From Catenulispora sp. GP43 (GTDB lineage: Bacteria > Actinomycetota > Actinomycetes > Streptomycetales > Catenulisporaceae): 64,000 nucleotides of DNA. The notes beneath the pieces were generated by a model. That model had not been told where the DNA came from. It saw only the letters and a program-made list of their open reading frames with translations, and did not search any database. The stretch covers positions 248,001 to 312,000 of the forward strand of contig NZ_JBGCCT010000011.1 of assembly GCF_041260665.1 (NCBI RefSeq), written 5' to 3'. The position numbers were made by a program, and so were the translations under genes. Positions 7,507 through 17,360 of the stretch are shown here, piece by piece (the first letter of the stretch is position 1; every line of letters begins with the position of its first letter).

Positions 7507-10017
7507 TCATTGGTTCCGGCGGTACCCGAGTACCTCGCCGCTGGCCGTGAGGACGTACGCGGCCTGGCCGGAAGGATCCGGGACGGTCAGGTCGGCGCTG
7601 CTGGCGGTCGGGCCCTCCGGCATCGGGTAGTTGTGCACCACCTGGCCGTCGGCGGTGTTCAGCACGGTCATCGCCAGCGGGTTCTGCGAGGTCGGGGTGT
7701 GCACCTCGACCCAGACCTTGTCGCCGACCAGGGCCGGGACGTTGGCGATGCCGTTGAACGTCGCAGGGTTCTTCCACAGGGGCGTTCCGCCCTTGGCCGT
7801 GGTGCTCACCTGCAACGCGTAGATGCGGTTCGCGTCGGCGGCGTAGACCGAGTCGCCGGACTCCAGCACCAGGCCGGTGAAGCGGCGGTCGCTGGACGGC
7901 GGCGTCTTGTCCAGGGCGCTGGGGTAGGTCCACATCCACTTGCCGGCCACGTCGTAGGCGTGGACCGAGCCGCTGTGCATGTCGGTGAGGTAGACGTGCT
8001 GCTCGGTGCCGGTCACGGTCGGGTTGGCGGTCCCGGCGCCGTTGTCGCTGTACGCCGCGAAGGGGACGTGCCAGGCTTCCTTGCCTGTCCGCATGTCCAT
8101 GCCCCGCAGGATCCGCAGCGAGTTCTGGTCGCACAGGGCCACGTAGAACAGGCTCCCCGCCTTCGGCACCGACACCCCGACGCTGGTCTGGGCCAGGACC
8201 AGCCCGCTCGGCGGCGAGGCCACCACCTGCATGTCGGTCGGCGCCATGGACCAGATCGTCTTCCGGGTCGCGACGTCGAACGCGGCCAGGCAGGGCGGGA
8301 AGCTGGGGTCGTAGTTGCCGGAGCCGACCATCAGGATGCCGCCGACGAGCCCCAGGATGCCGGTCGGCGGCATGTTGTTGGTGGAGGTCGAGGCCTGCAG
8401 GCCGGTCTTGGCCGTCCAGGCCTGCGTGCCGTCGGCGAGGTTCCACGCGTAGACGGTGCCGTCGCCGTAGCTGTAGATGAACTTGTCGTCGGCGGCGATG
8501 CCGGCGCCGCCGACGTTGGCGACCGCCGGGATCGACACCGGGGGGAAGGCCGAGCCGCCCGAGACCGTGTCGATCGCGACCAGGTCCTGCGGCGGGTTCG
8601 GGTTGACGACGCTGGTGGCCGTGTAGACGCCGATCAGCTTGGTGCCGCTGATCACGGCGCCGCCCGAGGCGCCTCCCAGGTCGGTCTTCGAGCTCCAGTC
8701 CTCGCCCCACGGGCCGGCGGCGTGCGTCGGGGTCGGCGTGGGCGTCGAGGACGGGGACGAGGAGGAACTCGTCGCCGGGCCGGTCGGGGCCCCGGAGACC
8801 GAGGAGCTCTTCGACGGCGTCCCGGGCGGATACGTGGCCCCGGCTTCCTGCGTCGCCGACTTCTTGCCGCTGGTGCGCGTCGCGGCGTACCAGGCGCCGC
8901 CGCCGGAGGCGGCCACCGCCACGGCGCCGGCGATCCCGGCCAGCATCCGGCGCCGACCGGGGTTCGCGACGGCGTCCGGGCCGGACGCCGCGGGCGCCGC
9001 CGTCGTGCCGATCGCCACGCCGCTGCTGGTGGCGTCCGGGCCGTCGAACCCGGCGTTCGTGGGGTCCGCGGCGGCCGGGGCGGGCGTCGGCGTGCCCTCG
9101 CCCTCCCGCGACTCGCCCGCCGGGGTCGGCGCGGCCAGCATCGGGGCGGCGGCGTACTTGCGCATGTCCCGGTTCACGGACTCGGGCAGCCAGTCGACGT
9201 CGCTGATGTCGACGTCCGGCGGCAGCAGGCTGTCCAGCAGCTGGTCGGTGGTCGGCCGGTTGGCCGGGTTCTTCTCCAGGCACGCCGAGACGATCGGCCG
9301 CAGCGCCATCGGCACCCCGGTGAGGTCCGGCTGCTCGTGCACCACGAGGTACAGCTGCACGTGGTCCGGGCCGTCGCCGAACGGCGGGACGCCGGTGGTG
9401 GTGTAGACCATGACGCCGCCGAGCGCGAAGACGTCCGAGGCCGGCCCCAGCTCCGGATCGGCGCGGCACTGCTCGGGGCTGGAGTACCGCGGCGAGCCGA
9501 CGACGATGCCGGTCGTGGTCAGCGAGCTGCCGCCCTCGGAGGCGCTGATGCCGAAGTCGATGACGCGCGGGCCGTCCGGGCCCAGGATGACGTTCGAGGG
9601 CTTCAGGTCGCGGTGGATCAGGCCCGCGCTGTGGATCGCGCCCAGCGCCTCGGCGATGCCGGCGCCCAGGACCCGCGCCGAGCGCTCCGGCAGCGGGCCG
9701 TGCTCGTGGACGGCGCGCTGGAGCGAGGGGCCGGGTATGTAGGCGGTGGCGAGCCAGGGCTCGGGGTCGTCGGGCCCGGCGTCCAGGACCGGCGCCGTGT
9801 ACATGCCGTCCACGGTGCGCGCGGCCTGCACCTCGCGCCGGAAGCGGGTGCGGAAGCGCTCGTCCTCGGCGTACTCGGCGCGGATCACCTTCACCGCGAC
9901 CGGCCGGCCGCCGCGGGACCGGGCCAGGTAGACCCGGCCCATGCCGCCCGCGCCGATCCGCGCGAGCGGGATGAACGGCCCGACGCGAGACGGGTCTTCG
10001 GGCTTGAGCGCATCCAT
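7507..10017 (-). CDS. receptor Ser/Thr protein kinase with PQQ-like beta-propeller
   Basis: 836 residues. The kinase domain is at about 13-270: glycine loop IGAGGMGRVY, VAVKVI lysine K43, catalytic loop HRDLKPSNV (D137), DFGISA at 154-159. A Pro/Ala/Thr-rich juxtamembrane region leads to one transmembrane helix (about 359-379), a Ser/Thr/Pro linker to about 450, then a repeat-rich C-terminal half with AFDVATRKTIW- and AYDVAGKWMW-type PQQ/pyrrolo-quinoline blades, presumably outside the cell. This is the Hanks-type architecture of actinobacterial PknD/AfsK relatives, which sense cell-envelope signals. The start ATG 10017 has AAGGGGGA just upstream; a longer in-frame reading to 10107 lacks a ribosome site. 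It is the first gene of a possible unit with the YiaA/B gene. Confidence 0.93.
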   Translation of the reverse strand: MDALKPEDPSRVGPFIPLARIGAGGMGRVYLARSRGGRPVAVKVIRAEYAEDERFRTRFRREVQAARTVDGMYTAPVLDAGPDDPEPWLATAYIPGPSLQRAVHEHGPLPERSARVLGAGIAEALGAIHSAGLIHRDLKPSNVILGPDGPRVIDFGISASEGGSSLTTTGIVVGSPRYSSPEQCRADPELGPASDVFALGGVMVYTTTGVPPFGDGPDHVQLYLVVHEQPDLTGVPMALRPIVSACLEKNPANRPTTDQLLDSLLPPDVDISDVDWLPESVNRDMRKYAAAPMLAAPTPAGESREGEGTPTPAPAAADPTNAGFDGPDATSSGVAIGTTAAPAASGPDAVANPGRRRMLAGIAGAVAVAASGGGAWYAATRTSGKKSATQEAGATYPPGTPSKSSSVSGAPTGPATSSSSSPSSTPTPTPTHAAGPWGEDWSSKTDLGGASGGAVISGTKLIGVYTATSVVNPNPPQDLVAIDTVSGGSAFPPVSIPAVANVGGAGIAADDKFIYSYGDGTVYAWNLADGTQAWTAKTGLQASTSTNNMPPTGILGLVGGILMVGSGNYDPSFPPCLAAFDVATRKTIWSMAPTDMQVVASPPSGLVLAQTSVGVSVPKAGSLFYVALCDQNSLRILRGMDMRTGKEAWHVPFAAYSDNGAGTANPTVTGTEQHVYLTDMHSGSVHAYDVAGKWMWTYPSALDKTPPSSDRRFTGLVLESGDSVYAADANRIYALQVSTTAKGGTPLWKNPATFNGIANVPALVGDKVWVEVHTPTSQNPLAMTVLNTADGQVVHNYPMPEGPTASSADLTVPDPSGQAAYVLTASGEVLGYRRNQ

Positions 10018-10090
10018 GAGGTCCCCCTTCAAGGGGAAAGCGTATCGGCGAGTTCCTGGTTCGGTGGCAGCACGGGGACGTTCGCCGTCT

Positions 10091-11041
10091 TCACAGCACG
10101 TGCGCACCGGCTGCGGGCCCTAGAGCCCGCCTTACGGCGCGGACCGACGGCGCCGCCGCCAGCGCGGCCGCCAGGGCGGCCGCCGAGACCGCGTCGGCGG
10201 CCAGGAAAGCGCAGGTCGGGCCGGATCCGGACAGCAGGGTCCCGAGCGCCCCGGCCTCCCGGCCGGCCTGCAGTGTCGCACGCAGGTCCGGACGCAGGGA
10301 GGTGGCCGGCCGGGTCAGGTCGTTGCGCAGCGCCGCACCCAGCAGCGTTGAGTCTCCGGCCCGCAGCGCCCGCAGCAGCTCCTCGTCGACGCCCGGCGCC
10401 GCCGCCTGCTCGCCGGCCGCCTCGCGGAGCCGGTCCAGCTCGCGGAAGACGGCCGGGGTGGACAGCCCCTCGTGGGCGAAGGCGAAGACCCAGTGGAACT
10501 CGCCGCGGGCCAGCACCGGGGTGATCTGCTCGCCGCGGCCGGTGCCCATGGCGGTGCCGCCGTGGAGGGCGAAGGGGACGTCGCTGCCGAGCTGCGCGGC
10601 CAGCTCGTGCAGGTCGTCGCGGGACAGGCCGGAACCCCACAGCGCGTCGCAGGCGACGAGCGCGCCGGCCGCGTCGGCCGAGCCCCCGGCCATCCCGCCG
10701 GCCACCGGGATCCCCTTGGTCAGGTGCAGGCGCACGGCCGGGGCGCGCCCGACAGTCCGGGCCAGCAGCTCGGCGGCGCGCCAGGCCAGGTTCGTGCCGT
10801 CCAGCGGCACCTCGACCTGGCCCTCGCCCTCGCAGCTGACCGCGAGGGCCTCGGCGGGGGCGGCGCTGACCTCGTCGTACAGGCCGACGGCGTGGAAGAC
10901 GGTGGCCAGGTCGTGGTAGCCGTCCGGACGCAGCGGGCCCACTGAGAGCGCCAGATTGACCTTCGCCGGGACGCGGACGGTCACGGACTCGGTCGCCCCG
11001 GGGCGGGGCGTGTCGTCGGGGCTGAGCGCGGCGGCCGTCAT
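10091..11041 (-). CDS. ispE: 4-diphosphocytidyl-2-C-methyl-D-erythritol kinase
   Basis: 316 residues of the GHMP kinase family, fourth-step enzyme of the MEP isoprenoid pathway (ATP-dependent phosphorylation of CDP-methylerythritol). Visible motifs are [12 protein letters not shown] at the N-terminus, the glycine-rich ATP loop [17 protein letters not shown] and the C-terminal [12 protein letters not shown]. Its ATG overlaps the stop of rsmA by 4 nt (ATGA), so it is translationally coupled; the tatD-rpfB-rsmA-ispE order is typical of Actinobacteria. A short N-terminal extension of about 20 residues precedes the conserved domain. Confidence 0.96.
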   Translation of the reverse strand: MTAAALSPDDTPRPGATESVTVRVPAKVNLALSVGPLRPDGYHDLATVFHAVGLYDEVSAAPAEALAVSCEGEGQVEVPLDGTNLAWRAAELLARTVGRAPAVRLHLTKGIPVAGGMAGGSADAAGALVACDALWGSGLSRDDLHELAAQLGSDVPFALHGGTAMGTGRGEQITPVLARGEFHWVFAFAHEGLSTPAVFRELDRLREAAGEQAAAPGVDEELLRALRAGDSTLLGAALRNDLTRPATSLRPDLRATLQAGREAGALGTLLSGSGPTCAFLAADAVSAAALAAALAAAPSVRAVRRALGPAAGAHVL

Positions 11042-12051
11042 GCCGCGCCTCCGGAGCCGTCGGCCCCCCGCTTACGAGGCGGGTGCTCTTTGCCACCCGA
11101 GCCGTCCGCCGGCTCCCGCTGTGGCCGGTGCTCCGCCAGCCGGGCGAACTCCTCGACGGTCAGCGTCTCGCCGCGGGCCCCCGGGGCGATCCCGGCGGCG
11201 GTCAGCGCCTGCTCGGCCGCGGCTGGAGAGCCGGCCCAGCCGCTCAGCGCCGAGCGCAGGGTCTTGCGCCGCTGCGCGAAGGCCGCGTCCACGGCGGCGA
11301 AGACGTCGCGGCGCTCGGCCCGGGTGGTCGGCGGGACCGCGCGGCGGTCCAGCCGAACCAGGCCGGAGTCGACGTTCGGCGCCGGCCAGAAGACGCTGCG
11401 GCCGATGGACCCGGCCCGCTTCACGTCCGCGTACCACCGCGCCTTGACCGACGGCACGCCGTAGACCCGGCCGCCGGGCTCGGCCGCGAGCCGGTCGGCG
11501 ACCTCGGCCTGGACCATGATCAGGGTGCGCTCGATGCTCGGGAAGCGCTCCAGCATGTGCAGCAGCACCGGGACTGCGACGTTATAGGGCAGGTTCGCGA
11601 CCAGCGCGGTCGGCGGCGGGCCCGGCAGTTCGGTGACGCGCAGCGCGTCGGAGCGCACGAGCTCGAACTCCACCTCGCCGGCGGCGATGCCCGGCGCGAA
11701 CTCGGCCAGCGTGTCCGGCAGCGCGGCGGCCAGGGTGGGGTCGATCTCGACGGCGACCACCCGGCGGGCCACGTCCAGCAGCCCCAGCGTCAGCGAGCCC
11801 AGACCCGGGCCGACCTCGACCACCACATCGTCGGCGGTGACGTCGCCGGCCCGCACGATCCGGCGGATGGTGTTCGGGTCGATGACGAAGTTCTGCCCGA
11901 GCTTCTTGGTCGGCGAGACGCCGAGCTTGTCGGCGAGCCGACGGACCTCGGCCGGTCCCAGGAGGCGGGCCGGGTGGCGATCGGGCTCAGCTGACCGGTC
12001 GAGCTCGGAGGACTCGGTACGCGGTGGCTGGGAGTGCGGGGTTTCGGACAT
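11038..12051 (-). CDS. rsmA: 16S rRNA dimethyladenosine transferase RsmA/KsgA
   Basis: 337 residues. It dimethylates two adjacent adenines in the 3' hairpin of 16S rRNA during small-subunit assembly. Motifs are [16 protein letters not shown], the SAM loop [16 protein letters not shown] and the catalytic [12 protein letters not shown]. The N-terminal ~40 residues and the charged C-terminal tail (ending [12 protein letters not shown]) are longer than in E. coli and look disordered. ATG 12051 is used; the stop overlaps the start of ispE. It lies 49 bp after the resuscitation-promoting-factor gene on the same strand. Confidence 0.96.
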   Translation of the reverse strand: MSETPHSQPPRTESSELDRSAEPDRHPARLLGPAEVRRLADKLGVSPTKKLGQNFVIDPNTIRRIVRAGDVTADDVVVEVGPGLGSLTLGLLDVARRVVAVEIDPTLAAALPDTLAEFAPGIAAGEVEFELVRSDALRVTELPGPPPTALVANLPYNVAVPVLLHMLERFPSIERTLIMVQAEVADRLAAEPGGRVYGVPSVKARWYADVKRAGSIGRSVFWPAPNVDSGLVRLDRRAVPPTTRAERRDVFAAVDAAFAQRRKTLRSALSGWAGSPAAAEQALTAAGIAPGARGETLTVEEFARLAEHRPQREPADGSGGKEHPPRKRGADGSGGAA

Positions 12052-12100
12052 CGCCAGCCATCGTAGCCGCGCTACCTCAGGAGGCAGCGCGGCTTCCGCA

Positions 12101-13231
12101 TCACGTGAAGAGGTTCCGTCCGCAGACGGGCCACTGGCCCGCTCCCGAGCGTACGTACAGCAGCTTGGCCCGGTAGGTCTGCTCGGCCGGCGTGGCGTTC
12201 GACGGCAGCCCGGAGCCGCCCATCGCGGCCCAGGTCGACACCGAGAACTGGTACAGGCCGAAGTACAGACCGCCGCCGCCGACCGACTTGGGGTTGCCGC
12301 CGGATTCGCACTGCGCGACCCCGGCCCAGTTCAGGTTGTCGGCCCCGGCCACGGTGTTCGGCACCGCCTTGGTGCCGACCTTCACCACCGCGTTCACCGG
12401 CTGCTTGGTGACGGTCTTGCTGACGATCTTCGGCGCCTGCTTCACCCCGTTGACCGTCAGGTACGCGTACACGACCTGCTGCACGCCCGGCACGCCCTCG
12501 GTGACCGTGGTCCGCGACCCGACGTAGGAACTCGGGTCCGACTGCTCGGTCGTGGAGAAGTCGATCGGGATCTGCTTGGTCTCCTGCGTCCCGGTGATCC
12601 GCTCGACGGTGATGTTCTCGCCGTCGGTGGGGAAGGAGGCCGGGTCCGGGCTCGCGCTGTCCTGCCCGGCCAGCGTCACGTTGGCCTGGGCCAGCGCCTG
12701 GGCCACGGTCTGCGCGGTGGTGTCCACCGGGATGGAGCGGCCGTCCACGAGTATGTTGACGTGCCGCTCGGTCCGGACCTGGAAGCTCAGGCCCTGACGG
12801 CCGATCGCCTGGTCGCGGTTGACCGACAGGTACGGGTTCGCGCCGCCGCGCACCCCCATGTCGCCCAGCGCCTCGGACACGGTCGTGGCGGTGGACCAGA
12901 TCTGCTGGTCCTTGCCGTCGACGTTGACGTCGAGCTGGCGGCCGTAGCGCACCGAGATCTGCTCGCCGTCCACGAGGTTGTCGCCGGGGGCCGGGGCCAC
13001 CTGGTCGTGGGCGTCGGTGGCGATGCCCTGGGCCTTGAGGACGTCGGCGACCTTGCCGTCGAACGTGTGGATGGTGCGTTCCTGGCCGTCCACGGTCAAA
13101 TGGACGGTCTTCTCGAAGCCGACGTAGGCTCCTGCGGCGCCGACGAGCCCCAGAAGGACCGTGCCCTGGACGGCGCGGACCTTGACCTTGGAACCCTCGC
13201 TGTGCCGGCTGGCGGAACGTCTACTGCTCAC
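12101..13231 (-). CDS. rpfB: RpfB-type resuscitation-promoting factor
   Basis: 376 residues. An N-terminal signal/anchor helix (about 20-38) is followed by three DUF348 repeats (TVHLTVDG..., DVNVDG..., HVNILVDG...), a G5 domain (about 205-290) and a C-terminal lysozyme-like Rpf domain with the catalytic glutamate in CESGG and the YFGLYQFS and TWAAMGG motifs. RpfB proteins are secreted or membrane-attached muralytic enzymes that help dormant cells or spores resume growth. The position between tatD and rsmA is conserved in Actinobacteria. The GTG start at 13231 has only a weak ribosome site. Confidence 0.95.
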   Translation of the reverse strand: MSSRRSASRHSEGSKVKVRAVQGTVLLGLVGAAGAYVGFEKTVHLTVDGQERTIHTFDGKVADVLKAQGIATDAHDQVAPAPGDNLVDGEQISVRYGRQLDVNVDGKDQQIWSTATTVSEALGDMGVRGGANPYLSVNRDQAIGRQGLSFQVRTERHVNILVDGRSIPVDTTAQTVAQALAQANVTLAGQDSASPDPASFPTDGENITVERITGTQETKQIPIDFSTTEQSDPSSYVGSRTTVTEGVPGVQQVVYAYLTVNGVKQAPKIVSKTVTKQPVNAVVKVGTKAVPNTVAGADNLNWAGVAQCESGGNPKSVGGGGLYFGLYQFSVSTWAAMGGSGLPSNATPAEQTYRAKLLYVRSGAGQWPVCGRNLFT

Positions 13232-13272
13232 GCTGATCCAGACCTAGTGCCCTCCGGCTACGACGCCGGGCC

Positions 13273-13290
13273 TTTCGAAGGCTTCGAAGA
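13273..13290. repeat. double TTCGAA motif upstream of rpfB
   Basis: In the 209-bp gap between tatD and rpfB, the palindrome TTCGAA occurs twice (13274-13279 and 13283-13288), 3 nt apart, inside a roughly 9-bp direct repeat. It lies about 45 bp before the rpfB start and could be a regulatory site. No c-di-AMP (ydaO-type) riboswitch core could be recognised by eye in this leader, although such elements control some actinobacterial rpf genes. Confidence 0.35.
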
Positions 13291-13440
13291 CCCGTTTGAA
13301 TTCGCGTCGATCCGGCTGCCGAGGTGACACTAGCGGCAACTCTGCCGCACCCGCCACCAACGTCCGCTTGATGTCCTCCGACATCCCTTTGAACCCACGT
13401 CGGCCGTTGGTCGTCTGATATGACTAATTTGATCCCGCCA

Positions 13441-14376
13441 TCATGCCCCCAGGTGGAAGGCATTGCGCAGGTTGCTGTCGAGGGCCTGACAGAGTTCGGC
13501 CAAACCGGTGTCACTGTCGATGCCTCGCAGTGCCGCCATCGCCCGGACTGTGTAGGGAACCAGGTAGGGCGCGTTCGGCCGTCCTCTATAAGGGAGCGGC
13601 GTCAGGAACGGGGCGTCGGTCTCGACCAGAATCCGGTCGAGCGGGGCCACCCGGAATGCCTCCTGCAATGCCTCGTTCGCCTTGTAGGTCAGGTTCCCGG
13701 CGAAGGACATGTAGTAGCCCCGTTCGGCACAGACTTCGGCCATCGCGGCGTCACCCGAATAGCAGTGGAAGACCACTGTTTCGGGGGAACCCTCCTCGAC
13801 CAGGATGCGCAGGACGTCCTCATGCGCGTCGCGGTCGTGGATCACCAGGGCTTTGCCATGCCGCTTGGCGATCGCGATGTGGGCCCGGAAGGAGTCCTGC
13901 TGCGCCTGCACACCCTCCGGACCGGTGCGGAAGTAGTCCAGGCCGGTCTCGCCGATACCGCGCACCTGTTCGTCGGCCGCGAGCTTGTCGATCTCGGCCA
14001 GCGCGGCCTCCAGCGCCTCGGCGCCGCCGGGCGCGCGGTCCTGGCCGGACCAGCCGTCGGGGTCGCCCAGGACCAGGCGCGGCGCCTCGTTCGGGTGCAG
14101 GGCCACGGCGGCGTGCACGCGCTCGAAGGCGGCGGCAAGCTCCACGGCGGTCCGCGAGGACGGGACGTCCACGCCGACCTGGACCAGCCGGCGCACGTTC
14201 ACCTTGTCGGCGGCCGCGATGATGTCCGCGGCCGCCGGCTCCTGCATGTCCATGTGCGTATGGCTGTCCCCGACCGGGGCCGGCAGCGGCTCCGGCGCCG
14301 GGGGCGGGGTCTCGTCCCGCTCCCGGGACTTCCGCTTGCGCTTCTTCTCGGTCTGCCCCGCCTCGTTCTCAGCCAC
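13441..14376 (-). CDS. tatD: TatD family metal-dependent DNase
   Basis: 311 residues of the TIM-barrel amidohydrolase fold. Metal ligands and motifs are GDSHTHMDM near residue 36, GIGETGLDYFR, VIHDRDAHEDVL, FHCYSGD and VETDAPFLTP. TatD proteins are cytoplasmic 3'-5' exonucleases or DNases. A Lys/Arg-rich tail of about 25 residues (EKKRKRKSRERDE) precedes the catalytic domain. It lies 10 nt downstream of metG on the same strand, so it is probably co-transcribed with it. Confidence 0.95.
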   Translation of the reverse strand: MAENEAGQTEKKRKRKSRERDETPPPAPEPLPAPVGDSHTHMDMQEPAAADIIAAADKVNVRRLVQVGVDVPSSRTAVELAAAFERVHAAVALHPNEAPRLVLGDPDGWSGQDRAPGGAEALEAALAEIDKLAADEQVRGIGETGLDYFRTGPEGVQAQQDSFRAHIAIAKRHGKALVIHDRDAHEDVLRILVEEGSPETVVFHCYSGDAAMAEVCAERGYYMSFAGNLTYKANEALQEAFRVAPLDRILVETDAPFLTPLPYRGRPNAPYLVPYTVRAMAALRGIDSDTGLAELCQALDSNLRNAFHLGA

Positions 14377-14386
14377 GCGCCTAAGC

Positions 14387-16204
14387 CTAGGCGGCCTCGC
14401 CGCCGAGCCGGGCCAGCTCCTCGTCGACGATCGACGGGTCCAGCTTCTTGAAGATCGGCGTCGGCGGCGCCAGCTTGCGGCCGACCTCGATCGGCGTGGA
14501 CTCCCAGCGCGCCAGCGCCTGGTCGTAGTCGCCGGTGAGCACCGGGTAGCCCGGTCCGCCGTCCAGGTCCTCGACCTCGCGCAGCTCCGGCATCGCCGAC
14601 CAGGTGCCCTCGCCGCCGAGCAGGTGGAAGACCTTCTCGGAGGAGAACGGCAGGAACGGCGTCAGCAGGGTCTTGGCGTCGTCGACGACCTGCAGGGTGA
14701 CGTGCAGGACGGTGGCCATGCGCTCGGGGTCGGTCTTGGCCAGCTTCCACGGCTCGTTGTCGGAGACGTACTTGTTGGCCTCGGCCACCACCCGCATCGC
14801 CTCGGCCAGCGCGGCCTTGAACCGGCAGCGGTCCAGCAGGTCGCCGACCGCCTCGAAGGCCCCGCGCGAGGCCGCCAGCAGCGCCTCGTCCTCGGGCGTG
14901 AGGTCCTTGGCGGCCGGGATCTCGCCGAGGTTCTTGGCCGCCATCGACACGGCGCGGTTGACCAGGTTGCCCCAGCCGGCGACCAGCTCGTCGTTGTTGC
15001 GGCGCAGGAACTCGGCCCAGGTGAAGTCGGTGTCCTGGGTCTCCGGGCCGGCCGCGGTGATGTAGTAGCGCAGGGCGTCGGCGTCGTAGCGGGACAGGAA
15101 GTCGCGGACGTAGATGACCACGGCGCGGCTGGAGGAGAACTTGCGGCCCTCCATGGTCAGGAACTCCGAGCTGACGACCTCGTGCGGCAGGTTCAGCGCG
15201 CCGAGCGAGCCCGGATTGCCGTTCTTGTCGCCCTTGCCGTCGTAGCCGAGAAGCATCGCCGGCCAGATCTCCGAGTGGAAGACGATGTTGTCCTTGCCCA
15301 TGAAGTAGTAGGCGTCGGGCGCCTCGCCGTTCGGGCCGGTCTGCCAGAAGGCGCGCCAGGCGTCCGGGTCGCCGGAGCGGCGGGCCCACTCGACGGACGC
15401 GCTCAGGTAGCCGACGACCGCGTCGAACCAGACGTACAGCTTCTTGTCGGGGCGGTCGATCCAGCCCTCCAGCGGGACCGGGACACCCCAGTCCAGGTCG
15501 CGGGAGATGGCGCGCGGCTGCAGGTCGTCCAGCAGGTTCAGGGAGAACTTCAGGACGTTGGGACGCCAGGTCTTCTGCTCCTGCAGCCAGGAGCCCAGGA
15601 CGCTCGCGAACGCGGGCAGGTCCAGGAAGAACTGCTCGGTCTCGATGAACTTCGGCGTCTCGCCGTTGATCCGCGAACGCGGGTCGATCAGGCGGTCCGG
15701 GTCGAGCTGGTTGCCGCAGTTGTCGCACTGGTCGCCGCGCGCGCCGTCGTACCCGCAGATCGGGCAGGTGCCCTCGATGTAGCGGTCGGGCAGCGTACGT
15801 CCGGTCGAGGGGCTGATGGCGCCCATCGTGGTCTTGGGGAAGATGTAGCCGTTGTCGTACAGGCCCTTGAACATCTCCTGCACGACCGCGTAGTGGTTGC
15901 GCGTGGTGGTGCGGGTGAACAGGTCGTAGGCCAGCCCGAGCGAGCGCAGGTCCTCGGCGATGACCCGGTTGTACCGGTCGGCCAACTCCCGGGCGGTGAC
16001 GCCCTCCTTGTCGGCCTGGACCAGGATCGGCGTCCCGTGCTCGTCGGTCCCGCTGACCATCAGCACCCGGTTGCCCGCCATCCGCTGGTAGCGGCTGAAG
16101 ACGTCGGAGGGGACGCCGAAGCCGGAGACGTGGCCGATGTGGCGGGGGCCGTTGGCGTAGGGCCACGCCACGGCGGTGAGGATGGTGCGCTGGGTGGACG
16201 GCAT
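14387..16204 (-). CDS. metG: methionyl-tRNA synthetase
   Basis: 605 residues, class I. The HIGH motif appears as HIGHVSGFG near residue 23. A zinc knuckle [18 protein letters not shown] follows, and the KMSKS loop is KFSSSRA. It charges tRNA-Met for initiation and elongation. No C-terminal tRNA-binding extension is present, as is usual for actinobacterial MetG. The start ATG 16204 ([19 protein letters not shown]) is set by the conserved N-terminus; there is no Shine-Dalgarno sequence but a -10 hexamer lies 7 nt before the ATG, so the mRNA may be leaderless. tatD follows after 10 nt. Confidence 0.97.
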   Translation of the reverse strand: MPSTQRTILTAVAWPYANGPRHIGHVSGFGVPSDVFSRYQRMAGNRVLMVSGTDEHGTPILVQADKEGVTARELADRYNRVIAEDLRSLGLAYDLFTRTTTRNHYAVVQEMFKGLYDNGYIFPKTTMGAISPSTGRTLPDRYIEGTCPICGYDGARGDQCDNCGNQLDPDRLIDPRSRINGETPKFIETEQFFLDLPAFASVLGSWLQEQKTWRPNVLKFSLNLLDDLQPRAISRDLDWGVPVPLEGWIDRPDKKLYVWFDAVVGYLSASVEWARRSGDPDAWRAFWQTGPNGEAPDAYYFMGKDNIVFHSEIWPAMLLGYDGKGDKNGNPGSLGALNLPHEVVSSEFLTMEGRKFSSSRAVVIYVRDFLSRYDADALRYYITAAGPETQDTDFTWAEFLRRNNDELVAGWGNLVNRAVSMAAKNLGEIPAAKDLTPEDEALLAASRGAFEAVGDLLDRCRFKAALAEAMRVVAEANKYVSDNEPWKLAKTDPERMATVLHVTLQVVDDAKTLLTPFLPFSSEKVFHLLGGEGTWSAMPELREVEDLDGGPGYPVLTGDYDQALARWESTPIEVGRKLAPPTPIFKKLDPSIVDEELARLGGEAA

Positions 16205-16211
16205 GAGGCCT

Positions 16212-16217
16212 AGGGTA
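16212..16217 (-). promoter_or_regulatory. -10 element of metG (leaderless type)
   Basis: On the reverse strand TACCCT (TANNNT consensus) ends exactly 7 nt before the metG ATG and no ribosome site is seen. This spacing is that of leaderless actinobacterial transcripts, where transcription starts at the A of ATG. Predicted from pattern only. Confidence 0.5.
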
Positions 16218-16284
16218 TCTGGCGTGGGGGGCTCACCTGGTGCGGTTGCGGTGGGGTCCAGATAGTGGACGTGGAGCGGGAGGC

Positions 16285-16422
16285 ATGACCGTGGACGAGG
16301 ACACATCCGAGGAGACCGTCGAGGAACCCGCCGAGGAGGCGGACCACGACCTGGTGATGGCCACGGCCCGGCGGATCGTCGCCAGCGACGCCGCGATCAT
16401 CCACAGGCTGGGGACGGTATGA
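16285..16422 (+). CDS. short antitoxin of the Fic/Doc module
   Basis: 45 residues ([20 protein letters not shown]...HRLGTV), very acidic in the first half and with an amphipathic basic/hydrophobic second half. ATG 16285 has GGGAGG upstream, and the stop overlaps the Doc start by 4 nt (ATGA), the usual antitoxin-toxin coupling. It is shorter than Phd (73 residues) and shows no recognisable Phd/YefM or AbrB DNA-binding fold, so it may only wrap and neutralise the toxin. Called an antitoxin from position and size; no sequence family was recognised. Confidence 0.6.
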   Translation: MTVDEDTSEETVEEPAEEADHDLVMATARRIVASDAAIIHRLGTV

Positions 16423-16790
16423 GATACCTGACCACCCGCGACCTGCTCGCCATCACCGACGCGGCCCTCGGCCCCGACACCCCGATCCGCGACACCGGCC
16501 TGATCGACTCGGCGGCGCACCGCCCCCGCACCACGGCGTTCGGCGAGGACGCGTACCCGGACCTGCACACCAAGGCCGCGTCGATCCTGCACTCGATCCT
16601 GCGGAACCACCCGCTGGTGGACGGCAACAAGCGGCTGGCGTGGGTCGCCTGCCGAACGTTCCTGGCGGTGAACGGCGCCGACTTCACGCCGGACGAGGAC
16701 GCGGCGGTCGACTTCGTGATGCGGACGGCGGCTTCGGAGCTGGACGAGGTCGAGGCGATCGCGGCGGTGCTGCGGGAGTGGACGGGCTGA
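16419..16790 (+). CDS. doc: Fic/Doc family toxin
   Basis: 123 residues. The Fic core is HPLVDGNKRLAW at about 73-84, matching the Doc-type variant HxxxDxNKR; Doc kinases phosphorylate EF-Tu, whereas HPFx(D/E)GNGR Fic enzymes AMPylate. The K in place of the second G argues for the Doc activity. The surrounding helices (KAASILHSILRNH, FLAVNGADFTPD) fit the family. It overlaps the preceding 45-codon gene by 4 nt and runs convergently into yoeB with a 21-bp gap. Confidence 0.85.
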   Translation: MRYLTTRDLLAITDAALGPDTPIRDTGLIDSAAHRPRTTAFGEDAYPDLHTKAASILHSILRNHPLVDGNKRLAWVACRTFLAVNGADFTPDEDAAVDFVMRTAASELDEVEAIAAVLREWTG

Positions 16791-16811
16791 GGAGTCAGCC
16801 CTCAGCAACGC

Positions 16812-17072
16812 TCACTCGTAGTGATACCTGCACAAAACGATCCGCACGTCGTCGTCGACGACTTTATAGACCATACGGTGCTCATCGGTGATGCGCCGTA
16901 ACCAGTAGCCGCTGAAGTTGCGCTTGAGCGCCTCCGGCTTTCCGATGCCGGTGTCGTTGCCGTTGCGGGCGATGTCCTGGATGAGCGCGTTGATCCGCTT
17001 CAGAATTTTTCGGTCCTGCGTCTGCCACCAGAGGTAGTCATCCCACGCTTGCTCGTCGAAGCTGATCTTCAT
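16812..17072 (-). CDS. yoeB: YoeB-type mRNA interferase toxin
   Basis: 86 residues of the RelE/YoeB superfamily: MKISFDEQAWDDYLWW at the start, LKRNFSGYWLRRITDEHRMVY in the middle (contains the catalytic Glu/Arg region) and the C-terminal CRYHYE with the catalytic histidine. YoeB cleaves mRNA at the ribosomal A site when YefM is degraded. Its ATG overlaps the yefM stop by 4 nt (ATGA). Confidence 0.93.
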   Translation of the reverse strand: MKISFDEQAWDDYLWWQTQDRKILKRINALIQDIARNGNDTGIGKPEALKRNFSGYWLRRITDEHRMVYKVVDDDVRIVLCRYHYE

Positions 17073-17350
17073 GGGGTCTGGTCCGGATCGATCAGCTCAT
17101 CCAGCTGGACCTCGACCGTCCCGCCGGTACCGCGCTCCATGCGGTCGATCGCGGCGAACAGCCGGCGCGCGTTGGCCGGCGACCGGAGCAGGTACAGGGT
17201 CTCCCGCATCGACTCGTAGTCGTCGAGGGCCATTATCACCACGGCCTCCCGATTGGCGCGGGTCACTATCACCGGCTCGCGGTCGTCCACGACCTTGTTC
17301 AGGGTCTCCGCGAAGTGGGCGCGAGTGTCGGAGAAGGTGAGCGTGCGCAC
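17069..17350 (-). CDS. yefM: YefM antitoxin
   Basis: 93 residues of the Phd/YefM family: MRTLTFSDTRAHFAETLNKVV, EPVIVTRANREAVVIMALDDYESM, then an acidic C-terminal tail that binds YoeB. GTG 17350 is preferred over the in-frame GTG at 17362 because GGAGG lies 5 nt before it and known YefM proteins begin this way. It represses its own operon together with YoeB, and TGTACA-cored operator boxes are visible directly upstream. Confidence 0.92.
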   Translation of the reverse strand: MRTLTFSDTRAHFAETLNKVVDDREPVIVTRANREAVVIMALDDYESMRETLYLLRSPANARRLFAAIDRMERGTGGTVEVQLDELIDPDQTP

Positions 17351-17360
17351 GGCGGCCTCC

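Noticed and set aside
7429-10524. 1031-codon forward open frame
   Set aside because: Antisense shadow of the Ser/Thr kinase and ispE genes; composition is typical of a reverse complement of coding GC-rich DNA.
13232-13440. c-di-AMP riboswitch before rpfB
   Set aside because: Searched by eye because such elements precede some actinobacterial rpf genes, but no convincing core was found.
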